A stretch of DNA of 64,000 nt from Streptomyces sclerotialus (lineage in GTDB: Bacteria; Actinomycetota; Actinomycetes; Streptomycetales; Streptomycetaceae). The translations under genes were made by a program, and so were the position numbers. The notes under the pieces are model-generated. The model did not search any database. It was not told the origin of the DNA and saw only the letters and a list, made by a program, of their open reading frames with translations. The stretch is taken from positions 62,001 through 126,000 of the forward strand of contig JODX01000015.1 of NCBI GenBank assembly GCA_000719105.1, given 5' to 3'. Of the stretch, positions 1-8,428 are shown one piece after another. Within the stretch, counting starts at the first letter, position 1. Each line of letters opens with the position of its first letter.

Positions 1-125
1 ATGACGTGCACGGCACTTCGACGGCACAGGCCTGCCCGGAGCATGCCAAGACCGCTGAAGTGCCCGCTCATCGTGGGATCGGCGAGGTGCGCGCGGCAAC
101 GTCCCGTAAGGTCAAGAGGAAGTAA
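1..125 (+). CDS. C-terminal fragment of an unidentified protein, cut by the window edge
   Basis: The third plus-strand frame is open from the window edge to a TAA at 123-125 and gives about 40 residues ending in a basic tail (SRKVKRK). Third codon positions are roughly three-quarters G or C, which is consistent with coding but not decisive over so short a stretch. I do not recognise the family. It could equally be a chance open frame; the sequence upstream of the window would settle it. Confidence 0.35.
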   Translation, partial: DVHGTSTAQACPEHAKTAEVPAHRGIGEVRAATSRKVKRK

Positions 126-282
126 AAAGGTTCGGGCTGATGACCCTGGTTCAGCGCACTGAACGCCTGACGTCGTCATTTCTTCGCAGGCTGCCGGACA
201 CGGACACGTACATGGACGCCGGTACGACTCCGTACGGAACTCCGGTACGGCCCGCGCTCACCCTGAGGGCGTCTGAGTCAAA

Positions 283-377
283 GGGGCGCGCCTGTGTCGA
301 GAGCTTGGGGGAGCGCGCAGGCCCGACGAAGGAAGGGCTGAGCACGGTCACGCTCTCGACACAGGCTTTTGCGCCCC
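283..377. repeat. Long imperfect inverted repeat (stem-loop)
   Basis: GCCTGTGTCGAGAGC at 290-304 is the exact reverse complement of 352-366. The pairing is extended by GGGGCGC (283-289) against GCGCCCC (371-377) after a short TTTT bulge. The loop is about 47 nt. It lies in the gene-poor stretch 126-506, downstream of the minus-strand DUF397 gene and of the plus-strand fragment at the window start. It could be a terminator or a structured RNA; nothing else recognisable is in 126-506. Confidence 0.6.
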
Positions 378-506
378 GGCGGCGAAGACGCCACAGAAAA
401 GGGGCGAACCCCCTCGGCCGGGACGGCGGGCCAGTCGAGAGGGTTCTGTCTGTGGTGCGTATGTGTTTGTCGTGGTCGGGCGGCCGAGACCGGATGTTCC
501 CGGTGC

Positions 507-698
507 TCAGCCTTTGACCGACGCCACGAAGAGGTTCCATGCGTCGGCGGGAAACGCCAGGACGGGGCCGTCGGGGACCTTTGAGTCCCGCACCGTCAGT
601 TCCGCCGAGGCAGGGGATTTGACCTCTACGCATGCGCCGTTGCCCTGGGAGTACGAGGACTTGGTCCACATGTGTGTGGCGCCCTGCTTGATTGCCAT
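507..698 (-). CDS. DUF397 small protein, partner of the upstream XRE regulator
   Basis: This is a 63-residue protein of the DUF397 family, recognised by the pattern W-x-KSSYSxGNGACVEV near residue 11, a central VRDSK and a C-terminal GPVLAFPADAW. The ATG at 698 is chosen because GGAG lies about 6 nt upstream and the protein then has normal DUF397 length; the frame stays open further upstream. It follows the XRE/DUF5753 gene in the same direction after about 270 bp. Such pairs are abundant in Streptomyces, where WhiJ-type regulators and their small partners affect development and antibiotic production. That this one does so is inference. Confidence 0.9.
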   Translation of the reverse strand: MAIKQGATHMWTKSSYSQGNGACVEVKSPASAELTVRDSKVPDGPVLAFPADAWNLFVASVKG

Positions 699-969
699 GG
701 TTGCTCCGGTAGCCAGTTGCTGAGTTGCCGAGTATGTACGAAGGTCCCAAACGGAACCTGCCGTACGGTTTTGCGCCAAACGTTGTCGCTCTGTGGCGTG
801 ATCGACGCTACTCGCCAACATTGGTTGCCGGAGGGACTATTCACTCAACTGGGTGGCATATTCCACCGGGGTCTTCCGCCCAAGCATCGCGAGGTGTACT
901 TTTCGCTGTTTGCTGTGAGCCTGGTCCAGTCCAGGCTCGACTGCGGCACTACCACGGCGCGATCGCGGC

Positions 970-1830
970 TCAGTCCCGGGTGAAGTCCTTCACCACGTCC
1001 AGGATGAAGTCGCGGCTCTGGTCGGCGTTCAGGGCCTGGGCCCGCAGGTGCTCGTACATGACGGTGTACAGCTGCACGTCCTGCGCCTTCTCCAGGTACA
1101 GGTCACTGGTGACGCCCTCGATGTAGACCACGCTCGAGTCGGCGGCGTCGGGGAACTCCAGGATCGCGTACTGGCCGCTCACGCCGGGGTGGGCGCCCAT
1201 TTTGAAGGGCAGCACCTGGACGGTGACATGCGGCAGTCGGGACACCTCTATGAGGCGCTCCAACTGCTGGATCATGATCTGCTTGTCACCGACGACGCGG
1301 CGCAGTGCCGCCTCGTCGAGCACGGTCCACATGCGCAGGGGGTACTCCGTCGAGGAGATGCGATCCTGTCGCCGCATGCGCACCTTGACGCGCTTCTCGA
1401 TGTCGGCTTGCGCCACTTCGGGCAGCGCGCCGTGGATGAGGGCCTCCGCGTACGCCTGGGTCTGCAACAGGCCCGGAACGACCTGCGGATCGTAGACACG
1501 CAGGCTGGCCGCGTCCGTCTCCAGGCCGATGTAGACGCTGTACGGTACATCGCCGAACGCGTGCCACCAGCCTTGCTGGCGCGAATCCTTCGCCATCTGC
1601 ATGAGCGAGTCCACGACGCGGTGGTCCTCGACCTCGTACACCCCGCACAGGTCGCGGACATCGCGCTGGCTGATGCTGCGACGGCCGTTCTCCAGTCGGC
1701 TGATCTTCGACTGGGAGACCAGCAGACGGTCGGCGACCTCCTCGGCAGTCATGCCCTTGAGCTCGCGGAGCCGACGCAGCTCCTGGCCCAGCCGGCGCCG
1801 CCGGACAGTGGGATTGACATTGGACGCCAC
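970..1830 (-). CDS. XRE-family DNA-binding regulator with DUF5753 domain
   Basis: The protein has 286 residues. A helix-turn-helix of the XRE/Cro type covers roughly residues 10-70 (LGQELRRLRELKGMTAEEVA, then SQSKISRLENGRRS). A DUF5753 domain fills the rest, with the usual VPGLLQTQAYAEA stretch near the middle and the closing aromatic/hydrophobic segments. It belongs to the WhiJ-like family. The DUF397 gene downstream (507-698) is its likely partner. No anti-sigma-type ATPase gene, the third member of some such clusters, is visible. The ATG at 1830 directly precedes ASNVNPTVRRRRLG. Confidence 0.93.
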   Translation of the reverse strand: MASNVNPTVRRRRLGQELRRLRELKGMTAEEVADRLLVSQSKISRLENGRRSISQRDVRDLCGVYEVEDHRVVDSLMQMAKDSRQQGWWHAFGDVPYSVYIGLETDAASLRVYDPQVVPGLLQTQAYAEALIHGALPEVAQADIEKRVKVRMRRQDRISSTEYPLRMWTVLDEAALRRVVGDKQIMIQQLERLIEVSRLPHVTVQVLPFKMGAHPGVSGQYAILEFPDAADSSVVYIEGVTSDLYLEKAQDVQLYTVMYEHLRAQALNADQSRDFILDVVKDFTRD

Positions 1831-2205
1831 GGGACGTGCACCTCCGGCTGCGGGCCTGGCCTGACGACTTTACGTATCTGCCAATGAGCAGATTGCCACC
1901 AAGGTGCTTACTACCGCTGGGAAACAGCGGATATGCGCCTGGCGCACGCCAGTTCGCGCCAGAGTTGCGGCCGAATGTGATCGGCGCCGGTCCGCGCCAG
2001 GCCGGAGATGCGGCCGCGCGGGGCGGCGGTGCCGTGGTGTCCTGCGGACACACGGCCCCACCCGCCCCGCGCGGGCCGGCGGCTCCCGAACCGGTTCTGG
2101 GGGAACTCCGGTGCGGCGCTGTCGGTACGTCGGTGCTGTGGTGATCGACGTGCACGTGCTCGTGCTGTGGTGCTCGGTGTGCTGTTGCCCCGTCGGCCGA
2201 GGGGC
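1831..2205. other. Intergenic region, no gene recognised
   Basis: The 375 bp between the XRE gene and the 3' end of the GPP34 gene contain only short frames with skewed, Arg/Pro-rich composition that look like shadows. Because the XRE gene is transcribed leftwards, its promoter should lie in the first part. I see no clear -10/-35 pair, palindrome or RNA structure. Confidence 0.5.
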
Positions 2206-2961
2206 TCAGTGGGCCACGACGCGTGCCATGGACCCGTGGTGCGGCTGCATCGGAACGCCCCTTGCGGGTTCCGTAGTGCCCCGGGGGCCGGCGGGGGCCT
2301 GGCGGCCCTGCGGTGCCGGGGCGCGGCGCGGCTGCGCGGCCACGCCGTTCTGGACGTCCATCACGGCGTGTGCCACGAGGCCGCCCATGGGGTCGTGCCG
2401 GATCAGATCCCTGAGCCGGGAGCGGGAGGACCGCCCCTCGTTCCCGGGATACAGGTGCTTGCCGAGCCCGACCGCGTGGGCCAGGGCGGCGAGCGCCGCG
2501 GTCCGTGGGTCCGGCGGTACGCCGGTACGGATCGCCGAGTCCAGCCGGGCCCTGATCTCCCGGCTGATGGCCGTGTCCGTCGCCTGGTAGCGAGTCGTCG
2601 GCAGCACCCCGCACATCTGGCCCGCCACGGCATGCACCATGCCGCACCGCTCCAGATGCGAGAGGTAGGTCTGGCGGAGCCCGAGACGCGGCCCGCCGAT
2701 CCAGTGGACGGCCCGCACGGGAGCGCCGCGCCTGCGCAGCAACTCCAACGCGGAGTCCAAAGTTGGATCTCCAGTCGGCCGTGGCACCACCACGGCGATA
2801 CGATCCCCGTCTGGGGCTATCCGTCCGGCCAGCGCCAGCTCCACTAGCTGTGCTCCGGCCAGACCGAGGTCGAGCGACTGCGGCTGCGCAGTGGTACCCG
2901 TGGCCGGGTCCAGTGCCAGCAGCAGAAGCTCCTCCGGAAGTGTTCTGCGGCTCCTGCCCAT
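2206..2961 (-). CDS. GPP34 (GOLPH3-like) family phosphoprotein
   Basis: The protein has 251 residues and opens with LPEELLLLALDPATG, followed by LGLAGAQLVELALAGRI. This is the N-terminal signature of the GOLPH3/Vps74 (GPP34) fold, whose eukaryotic members bind phosphatidylinositol 4-phosphate; bacterial members are common in actinomycetes and of unknown function. The last ~50 residues are a Pro/Ala/Gly/Arg-rich extension. The ATG at 2961 has GGGGAGG just upstream; an overlapping out-of-frame ATG is at 2965. The gene is divergent from the carboxypeptidase at 3200, with about 240 bp between them. A membrane-surface role is inferred from the fold. Confidence 0.85.
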   Translation of the reverse strand: MGRSRRTLPEELLLLALDPATGTTAQPQSLDLGLAGAQLVELALAGRIAPDGDRIAVVVPRPTGDPTLDSALELLRRRGAPVRAVHWIGGPRLGLRQTYLSHLERCGMVHAVAGQMCGVLPTTRYQATDTAISREIRARLDSAIRTGVPPDPRTAALAALAHAVGLGKHLYPGNEGRSSRSRLRDLIRHDPMGGLVAHAVMDVQNGVAAQPRRAPAPQGRQAPAGPRGTTEPARGVPMQPHHGSMARVVAH

Positions 2962-3199
2962 CCATGCCTCCCCGCGTGGATGAATGACAGGGTGACCCCT
3001 CTCACATTGGTCTGTCGAGGGTGCGTGACCGGTTCGTAGTGGAACCAGTAGGTATGTCGTTCTCGTCTACCGCTTGGGTCAAGCCCGCACACAGGACACT
3101 GGTACATGGTTCGGGCAGCGGCACGGAGCGGTGTCCGGTGGCGGTTCAGGGTTTGCAGGACGCGCGTCCCGGGGGCGGGGCGGCGAAGAGGAGGCATCG

Positions 3200-5713
3200 G
3201 TGGCGGGCGAGTCCCCCGACAGGTCGAAGCGGTACGAGTCGTCGACGGGGTCGACGCCGGGGAACGGACTTGCGGTTCCCGGGCAGGATGCGGCCGTTCC
3301 CGCGTCGCGCGACCCCCGCGTGCCGGTGGCCCGCGAGGCCGCCGCCCGGGACACCGATCAGGCGACGGCCGTGTTCTCGCGACGGGATCTGAAGAAGGCG
3401 GAGGACACCCCTGCCGAGGGCGGGGACGCCCCGAAGGGCGAGGGCGCCTCGAAGGGCGGGGACGCCCCGAAGGGCGAGGGCGCCTGGAAGGGCCAGGGCG
3501 GTGGTTCCGGCTCGGTCGAGGACCGGTCGAGGGCCTCGGTGGCGGCGTGGGTGGCTTCGGCGGACGCGAAGGAGGGCGGCGGGTCCGGGGAGTCCGGAGA
3601 CGCCGAGAGCTCCGAAGGGGACGCCAAGGGTGGGGCGGACGAGGAAGCCGGTGCGGGCGCGGCTGACGGCGACGCGGACGGCGACGGCGACGGTACGGCG
3701 CATGCGGTGAGCGACGCGGCTGACGAGCCTGAGCGTGAACCCGAGCCGGAGCCCGGCCCCGGCCCCGAGGCACAGGCAGAAGCCGAGGCCGACGCCGAGG
3801 CAGAGGCGAAGCCCGAGAGCAAGCCCGAGCCCGAGCCCAAGCCCGAGACCGACGTGAAGACCGACGCCGGGACCGGCACCGAGGACGCGGACGACTCCGC
3901 CGACGGCCCGGACGGTGCCCCGGAGGCCGACGCCGGTACAGAACCGGACGAGCCCACCTCGGACAAGCCCTCCTCGGACAAGCCGTCCGGGAAAGCCCCC
4001 GAGGACGCATCCGACGAGCCCTCCGACGAGCCCTCCGACAAGGCCCCCGAGCCCCCGGTCGACCAGCCCACGGCCATCTTCAAGGCCCCGCGCGTGCCTG
4101 CCGTCGACCAGCCCACCACCATGCTCAAGCTGGGCGACAAGCTTCCGGCCGACAAGTCCGGGACGGACGAGGGCCGGAAGAAGGGCGAGCCGAAGACCGA
4201 GCCGAAGACCGAGCCCCCTGCCGCCGAGCGCGACGCCGAGCGCACCAGCAAATTCGTCGCGCTCAAGTCGCTCGACGAACCGAGGCTCCCGAAGTCACGG
4301 CCGGCGCCCCGGACGCCCCCGGCATCCCCCGCATCCTCGACGTCCCCGGCAGCTCCCGCGCCGGCCGCCGCGGACGCCACCGCCGCCATCCCGCAGATCG
4401 GCCCCGAGCGGACCACGCAGCAGCCCGTGCCGCCCAAGCCGCCGATCGATCTGCTGGCCGAGCTGACGAACACCCCGCCGCCCCCGCCCACCCCGCTGCG
4501 CACGCTGGCCCGGCGGGTCAAGATCTGGACGCCGCTGGCCATCCTGCTGGTGGTCGTCTTCGCGGTCGTACAGGCTGTGCGCCCGTTGCCGGCTCCCACG
4601 CTCGACCTCACCGCCGAGGACAGCTACACCTTCGAGGGCGGAAAGCCCGACATCCCGTGGCCGTCGTCCGGGCAGGCGGCGCTGGACGTGCAGGGCATCG
4701 GCACGTTCGGGTCGTCGGGTGACCAGAAGCCCGTGCCGATCGCCAGTGTCGCCAAGGTCATGACGGCGTACCTCATCCTGCGCGACCACCCGGTGAAGAG
4801 CGGTGCCGACGGTCCGATGATCAAGATCGATCAGAGGGCCGAGGACGAGTCGGACGCCGGGGACGAGTCGACGGTGAACGTGACCGCGGGGGACTCGTTC
4901 TCCCAGCGGGAGGCCGTGGAGTCCATTCTCATCGCGTCCGCGAACAACGTGGCACGGCTGCTGGCCCGCTGGGACGCGGGTTCGGAGAAGGCGTTCGTGG
5001 AGAAGATGAACGCCGCCGCCAAGGACCTCGGCATGACCGACACGACGTACACCGACCCGTCCGGTCTCAACAACACCACGGTGAGCACGGCCGTGGACCA
5101 GGTGAAGCTGGCCAAGGAGGCGATGAAGCAGCCCGTGTTCCGGGAGGTCGCCGCGATGATGTCGTACGACGACTACAAGGGCGTCAACCACTCCAACTGG
5201 AACCAGCTGGTCGGCAGCAACAACGTCGTCGGCATCAAGACCGGCACCACGACCTCGGCCCTCGGCAACCTGGTGTTCGCCGCGAAGAAGGAGGTCGGCG
5301 GGGAGACCCGCACCATCGTCGGCGCGGTGGTGCGCCAGCCCGCCGGCGGCCCGGACAACACCATCCTGGGTGCCTCTCTCTACGAGGGGGACAAACTGAT
5401 CCGGGCCGCGCAGGGTGCGCTGGAGTCGGCGACGATCCTGAAGAAGGGGGATGTCGTCGGGTACGTCGACGACGGTCTGGGCGGCCGCACGCCGGTCGTC
5501 GCGACGGAGGACGTCAAGGCCATCGGCTGGGCGGGCCTGACGGTGGAGCTGACGTTCGAGGCCGACGAGCTGCCGCACACGGCGAAGTCCGGCACCAAGG
5601 TCGGCACCCTCACCGTGGGCGACGGCACGAGCAGCGCGGTCAAGGTCCCGGTCGCCCTTCGGACCGCCCTCGCCGAACCCGGCTTCACGGACAAGCTGAC
5701 CCGTCTGGGCTGA
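3200..5713 (+). CDS. Peptidase S11 D-alanyl-D-alanine carboxypeptidase with long acidic N-terminal region
   Basis: From the GTG at 3200 (GAGGAGG about 6 nt upstream) the product has 837 residues. Residues ~50-430 are low-complexity, rich in Glu, Asp, Pro and Ala, with repeated GGDAPKGEGA and DEPSDEPS units. One membrane segment lies near 444-460, followed by an extracellular S11 penicillin-binding-protein domain. Catalytic motifs are SVAK (Ser516, Lys519), SAN (Ser580, Asn582) and KTGT (Lys680). Family members trim the terminal D-Ala of peptidoglycan stem peptides. The cytoplasmic tail carries Thr-containing motifs DQATAVF, DQPTAIF and DQPTTML that resemble Ser/Thr-kinase targets (inference). 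The frame is open to 3074, so a longer start is possible. Confidence 0.93.
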   Translation: MAGESPDRSKRYESSTGSTPGNGLAVPGQDAAVPASRDPRVPVAREAAARDTDQATAVFSRRDLKKAEDTPAEGGDAPKGEGASKGGDAPKGEGAWKGQGGGSGSVEDRSRASVAAWVASADAKEGGGSGESGDAESSEGDAKGGADEEAGAGAADGDADGDGDGTAHAVSDAADEPEREPEPEPGPGPEAQAEAEADAEAEAKPESKPEPEPKPETDVKTDAGTGTEDADDSADGPDGAPEADAGTEPDEPTSDKPSSDKPSGKAPEDASDEPSDEPSDKAPEPPVDQPTAIFKAPRVPAVDQPTTMLKLGDKLPADKSGTDEGRKKGEPKTEPKTEPPAAERDAERTSKFVALKSLDEPRLPKSRPAPRTPPASPASSTSPAAPAPAAADATAAIPQIGPERTTQQPVPPKPPIDLLAELTNTPPPPPTPLRTLARRVKIWTPLAILLVVVFAVVQAVRPLPAPTLDLTAEDSYTFEGGKPDIPWPSSGQAALDVQGIGTFGSSGDQKPVPIASVAKVMTAYLILRDHPVKSGADGPMIKIDQRAEDESDAGDESTVNVTAGDSFSQREAVESILIASANNVARLLARWDAGSEKAFVEKMNAAAKDLGMTDTTYTDPSGLNNTTVSTAVDQVKLAKEAMKQPVFREVAAMMSYDDYKGVNHSNWNQLVGSNNVVGIKTGTTTSALGNLVFAAKKEVGGETRTIVGAVVRQPAGGPDNTILGASLYEGDKLIRAAQGALESATILKKGDVVGYVDDGLGGRTPVVATEDVKAIGWAGLTVELTFEADELPHTAKSGTKVGTLTVGDGTSSAVKVPVALRTALAEPGFTDKLTRLG

Positions 5714-5734
5714 CGGCCCCGTACCTCGCAGGAC

Positions 5735-5770
5735 CCCGCCGGGGAGCACCACTGGGCGCTCCCCGGCGGG
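5735..5770 (+). terminator. GC-rich hairpin after the carboxypeptidase gene
   Basis: CCCGCCGGGGAGC (5735-5747) pairs perfectly with GCTCCCCGGCGGG (5758-5770) over 13 bp with a 10 nt loop, about 20 nt past the stop codon. There is no T tract, which is usual for Streptomyces terminators. Confidence 0.75.
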
Positions 5771-5880
5771 TGCGTGTTAGCGTCGCGAAATCGGGGCGGT
5801 CCGCGGGAGGGGCCCCGGGCGGGGGTTCGGGAACAGGACACGTACAGACACGTACAGAGGGACACGGGGAGTGCGTTCAG

Positions 5881-7788
5881 GTGGCCACAGCGGAGCCGAG
5901 ACACGCCGACGACGCCCGGCCGGGCCAGGGAGCCGGCCCGCGAATACCTCCGACGGCAGAACGGCCGGCAGCCCAGACCGCTGAACAGACGGCAGGACAG
6001 CCGGCGGCCCGAACAGCAGGACAGCCGGCCGGTCAAACGGCAGGACAGCCGGCAGGGCGGACGGCCCGTACCCCGCTGACTCGGCTGATCCGTCTCCTCC
6101 GGCACCCCGCCGTCCCCGTCACCGTCCTGGCGGGCGTGCTGCACCTCATCTGGTTCTTCACCTTCGCCAACAGCGGCGGCGACCTCGCGGCGCAGGACGC
6201 GTGGGCGGAGTTCGTCGGCCGGCACCCGGACTCGGCGTACAACCTCGCCTGGTACGGCGGTATGCACCCCGTCTCGTACAGCGTGGTGTCCCCGTACCTG
6301 ATGTCGGTGCTCGGCGTCCGTACGACGATGATGATCGCGGGCACGGTCTCGGCGGGTCTGCTGACGATGATCCTGGTGCGCAGCCGGGCCGTCCGCAAGC
6401 CGCTGTGGCCGGCGCTGGCCGGGGTCTTCGGGCTGCTGTGCAACGCAGCGTCGGGACGGGTCACCTTCGGGCTGGGCATGGTCTTCGCGCTGGGCGCGAC
6501 CGCGGTGGTCTTCTGCTGGCCGTACCGCTGGCGCTACAAGCGCTGGGCGAAGGCCCTGTGCGCGGCGCCGCTGGCCGCGCTCGCGACGATGGCGTCACCG
6601 GTGGCGGGCCTGTTCGTGGGGCTGGTGGCGGTGGCGCTGTTCCTGCAGAGGCGCCGTCCGGGCGCGTGGGCGCTCGGGATCGCTCCCTCTGTCGTGGTGG
6701 CGCTGTCCGCCTGGCTGTTCCCGTTCTCGGGCACGCAGCCGATGTCGTTCGGCTCGTCGGCGCTCCCGCTGCTGTACGCGGCGCTGGTCTTCCTCCTCGT
6801 CCCCAGGCAGTGGGTGACGGTACGGATCACCTCGGCGGTGTACGGCCTCGCCGTGCTGCTCGTCTGGCTGATCAGCTCGCAGATCGGCTCGAACATCACG
6901 CGCCTGTCGATGCTGTTCGCGGGCGTCGCGCTGCTGGCGGCGCTGCCCTTCGCCGCGCCGCGGTCCCGCAAGTGGTACGCGATCGTGCTCGCCTTCGTGG
7001 GCTTCACCGGGTGGATCGGCTTCAAGACGGTGGACGACGTCGTCCACACGACTCCCAGGGCGTCCTGGGCGCGCGAGCTGGCCCCGCTGGTGAACCAGCT
7101 CCAGGAGGCGGGCGCGGAGCGGGGCCGGGTGGAGGTCGTCCCGGCCCGCTCGCACCGTGAGGCATCGGCGCTGGCCCCGTACGTCAACCTGGCCCGCGGC
7201 TGGAACCGCCAGGCCGACATGGAGCGCAACCCGCTCTTCTACGACGACACCCTGAACTCCGCGAACTACCACGAGTGGCTGAAGCGGTGGTCCGTCCACT
7301 ACGTGGTGCTCCCCATGGACGAGCCCGACGGAGGCGGTGAACGCGAACGGGAGCTCGTCCAGCGCGGCATGCCCTATCTGAAGCAGATCTGGGGCGACGC
7401 CAACTGGAAGCTGTTCGAGGTGCAGGACCCCAGCCCGCTGGCGGAGCCGAACGCGGAGGTCGAGCTCGCCGCGCAGGGCGAGATGACCCTGGAGGTGAAG
7501 GAGGCGGGCCGCATCCTCATCCGCATCCCGTACTCGCCGTGGCTCAGCCTGGTCGACGAGGAGGGCAAGAGCCTCGAGGCGCCCCAGGAGACGGAGGAGT
7601 CCAAGCAGCGGGAGGACGACGACATGCCGAAGACGTACGACAACGTCAACGGCTGCCTGATGGAGGCCGAGGAGGACGCCTCCGGCGACAAGTGGACCGA
7701 ACTCCTGGCCCCGTCCCCGGGCACGTACCGCGTGGCGGCGCCGTACCAGCTGCCGAGGGGTACACCGTGCCCGGAGGAACTGCGCTGA
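5881..7788 (+). CDS. Polytopic membrane protein, possibly GT-C-like
   Basis: From the GTG at 5881 (GGGGAG 9 nt upstream) the product has 635 residues. An N-terminal stretch of degenerate Q-T-A-G-Q-P-A repeats (roughly residues 30-60) precedes about ten hydrophobic segments (residues ~75-400). A C-terminal soluble domain of ~230 residues has a VHYVVLPMDEPDGG segment. The loop after the first membrane segment (GGDLAAQDAWAEF) and the late soluble domain recall GT-C glycosyltransferases, but I see no certain catalytic motif, so the function stays open. It sits between the carboxypeptidase and a convergent glutathione peroxidase, separated from the latter by a strong hairpin. Confidence 0.85.
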   Translation: MATAEPRHADDARPGQGAGPRIPPTAERPAAQTAEQTAGQPAARTAGQPAGQTAGQPAGRTARTPLTRLIRLLRHPAVPVTVLAGVLHLIWFFTFANSGGDLAAQDAWAEFVGRHPDSAYNLAWYGGMHPVSYSVVSPYLMSVLGVRTTMMIAGTVSAGLLTMILVRSRAVRKPLWPALAGVFGLLCNAASGRVTFGLGMVFALGATAVVFCWPYRWRYKRWAKALCAAPLAALATMASPVAGLFVGLVAVALFLQRRRPGAWALGIAPSVVVALSAWLFPFSGTQPMSFGSSALPLLYAALVFLLVPRQWVTVRITSAVYGLAVLLVWLISSQIGSNITRLSMLFAGVALLAALPFAAPRSRKWYAIVLAFVGFTGWIGFKTVDDVVHTTPRASWARELAPLVNQLQEAGAERGRVEVVPARSHREASALAPYVNLARGWNRQADMERNPLFYDDTLNSANYHEWLKRWSVHYVVLPMDEPDGGGERERELVQRGMPYLKQIWGDANWKLFEVQDPSPLAEPNAEVELAAQGEMTLEVKEAGRILIRIPYSPWLSLVDEEGKSLEAPQETEESKQREDDDMPKTYDNVNGCLMEAEEDASGDKWTELLAPSPGTYRVAAPYQLPRGTPCPEELR

Positions 7789-7795
7789 GGCCGGG

Positions 7796-7830
7796 CACCG
7801 GGCGGTACCGCTCTCCGGTACCGCCCGGTG
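7796..7830. terminator. Bidirectional hairpin between convergent genes
   Basis: CACCGGGCGGTACCG (7796-7810) and CGGTACCGCCCGGTG (7816-7830) form a perfect 15 bp stem with a 5 nt loop. It lies between the 3' ends of the membrane-protein gene and the glutathione peroxidase gene and probably serves both. Confidence 0.85.
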
Positions 7831-7864
7831 GATCGTTCCGGACGGACGACGGCCGGTGACCGTC

Positions 7865-8419
7865 TCAGGCGACGGCCTTCTCCACCGCCGCCACGACCTC
7901 CGCCGCCTCCGGCTCGGTCTGCGGCGAGAACCGGGCGAGGACGGAGCCGTCCCGTCCGATCAGGAACTTCTCGAAGTTCCAGCGGACGTCCCCGGTGTGG
8001 CCCCCGGCGTCGGCGTGCTCCACGAGCCGCGCGTACAGGGGATGCCGGCCCTCGCCGTTGACCTCGGCCTTCTCGGTCATCGGGAAGGTGACGCCGTACG
8101 TCGCCGAGCAGAACTCCGCGATCTCCTCGGACGTCCCCGGCTCCTGCCCGAGGAACTGGTTGCACGGCACCCCGAGCACGGTGAAGCCCCGCTCGGCGTA
8201 CCGCTCGTGCAGCCGCTCCAGCCCTGCGTACTGCGGAGTCAGCCCGCACTTGGAGGCGACGTTCACGACGAGCACGGCCTTGCCGCGGTACTGCGCGAGG
8301 TCGGCGGAGCCGCCCTGCAGCGCGCCGATCTCGACGTCGAGGGCAGAAGGCACCGCCTGGTCAGCAGTCTGTTCGACACTCTGTTCAGCAGTCTGGTCAG
8401 CAGCCTGGTCAGTAGTCAT
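7865..8419 (-). CDS. Glutathione peroxidase family thiol peroxidase
   Basis: The protein has 184 residues. After ~25 residues of D/Q/T/A/E/V repeats comes the peroxidase domain, with the peroxidatic cysteine in ASKCGLT (Cys58), the NQF motif in PCNQFLGQEPG and the WNFEKFL tryptophan. These give the Cys/Gln/Trp triad of the family. It carries Cys rather than selenocysteine. Since actinomycetes use mycothiol instead of glutathione, a thioredoxin-dependent peroxidase role is more likely (family knowledge). It is transcribed in the same direction as the ArsR-type gene upstream, which ends 10 bp before this start, so the two may be co-transcribed. Confidence 0.93.
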   Translation of the reverse strand: MTTDQAADQTAEQSVEQTADQAVPSALDVEIGALQGGSADLAQYRGKAVLVVNVASKCGLTPQYAGLERLHERYAERGFTVLGVPCNQFLGQEPGTSEEIAEFCSATYGVTFPMTEKAEVNGEGRHPLYARLVEHADAGGHTGDVRWNFEKFLIGRDGSVLARFSPQTEPEAAEVVAAVEKAVA

Positions 8420-8428
8420 GCGCGGATG

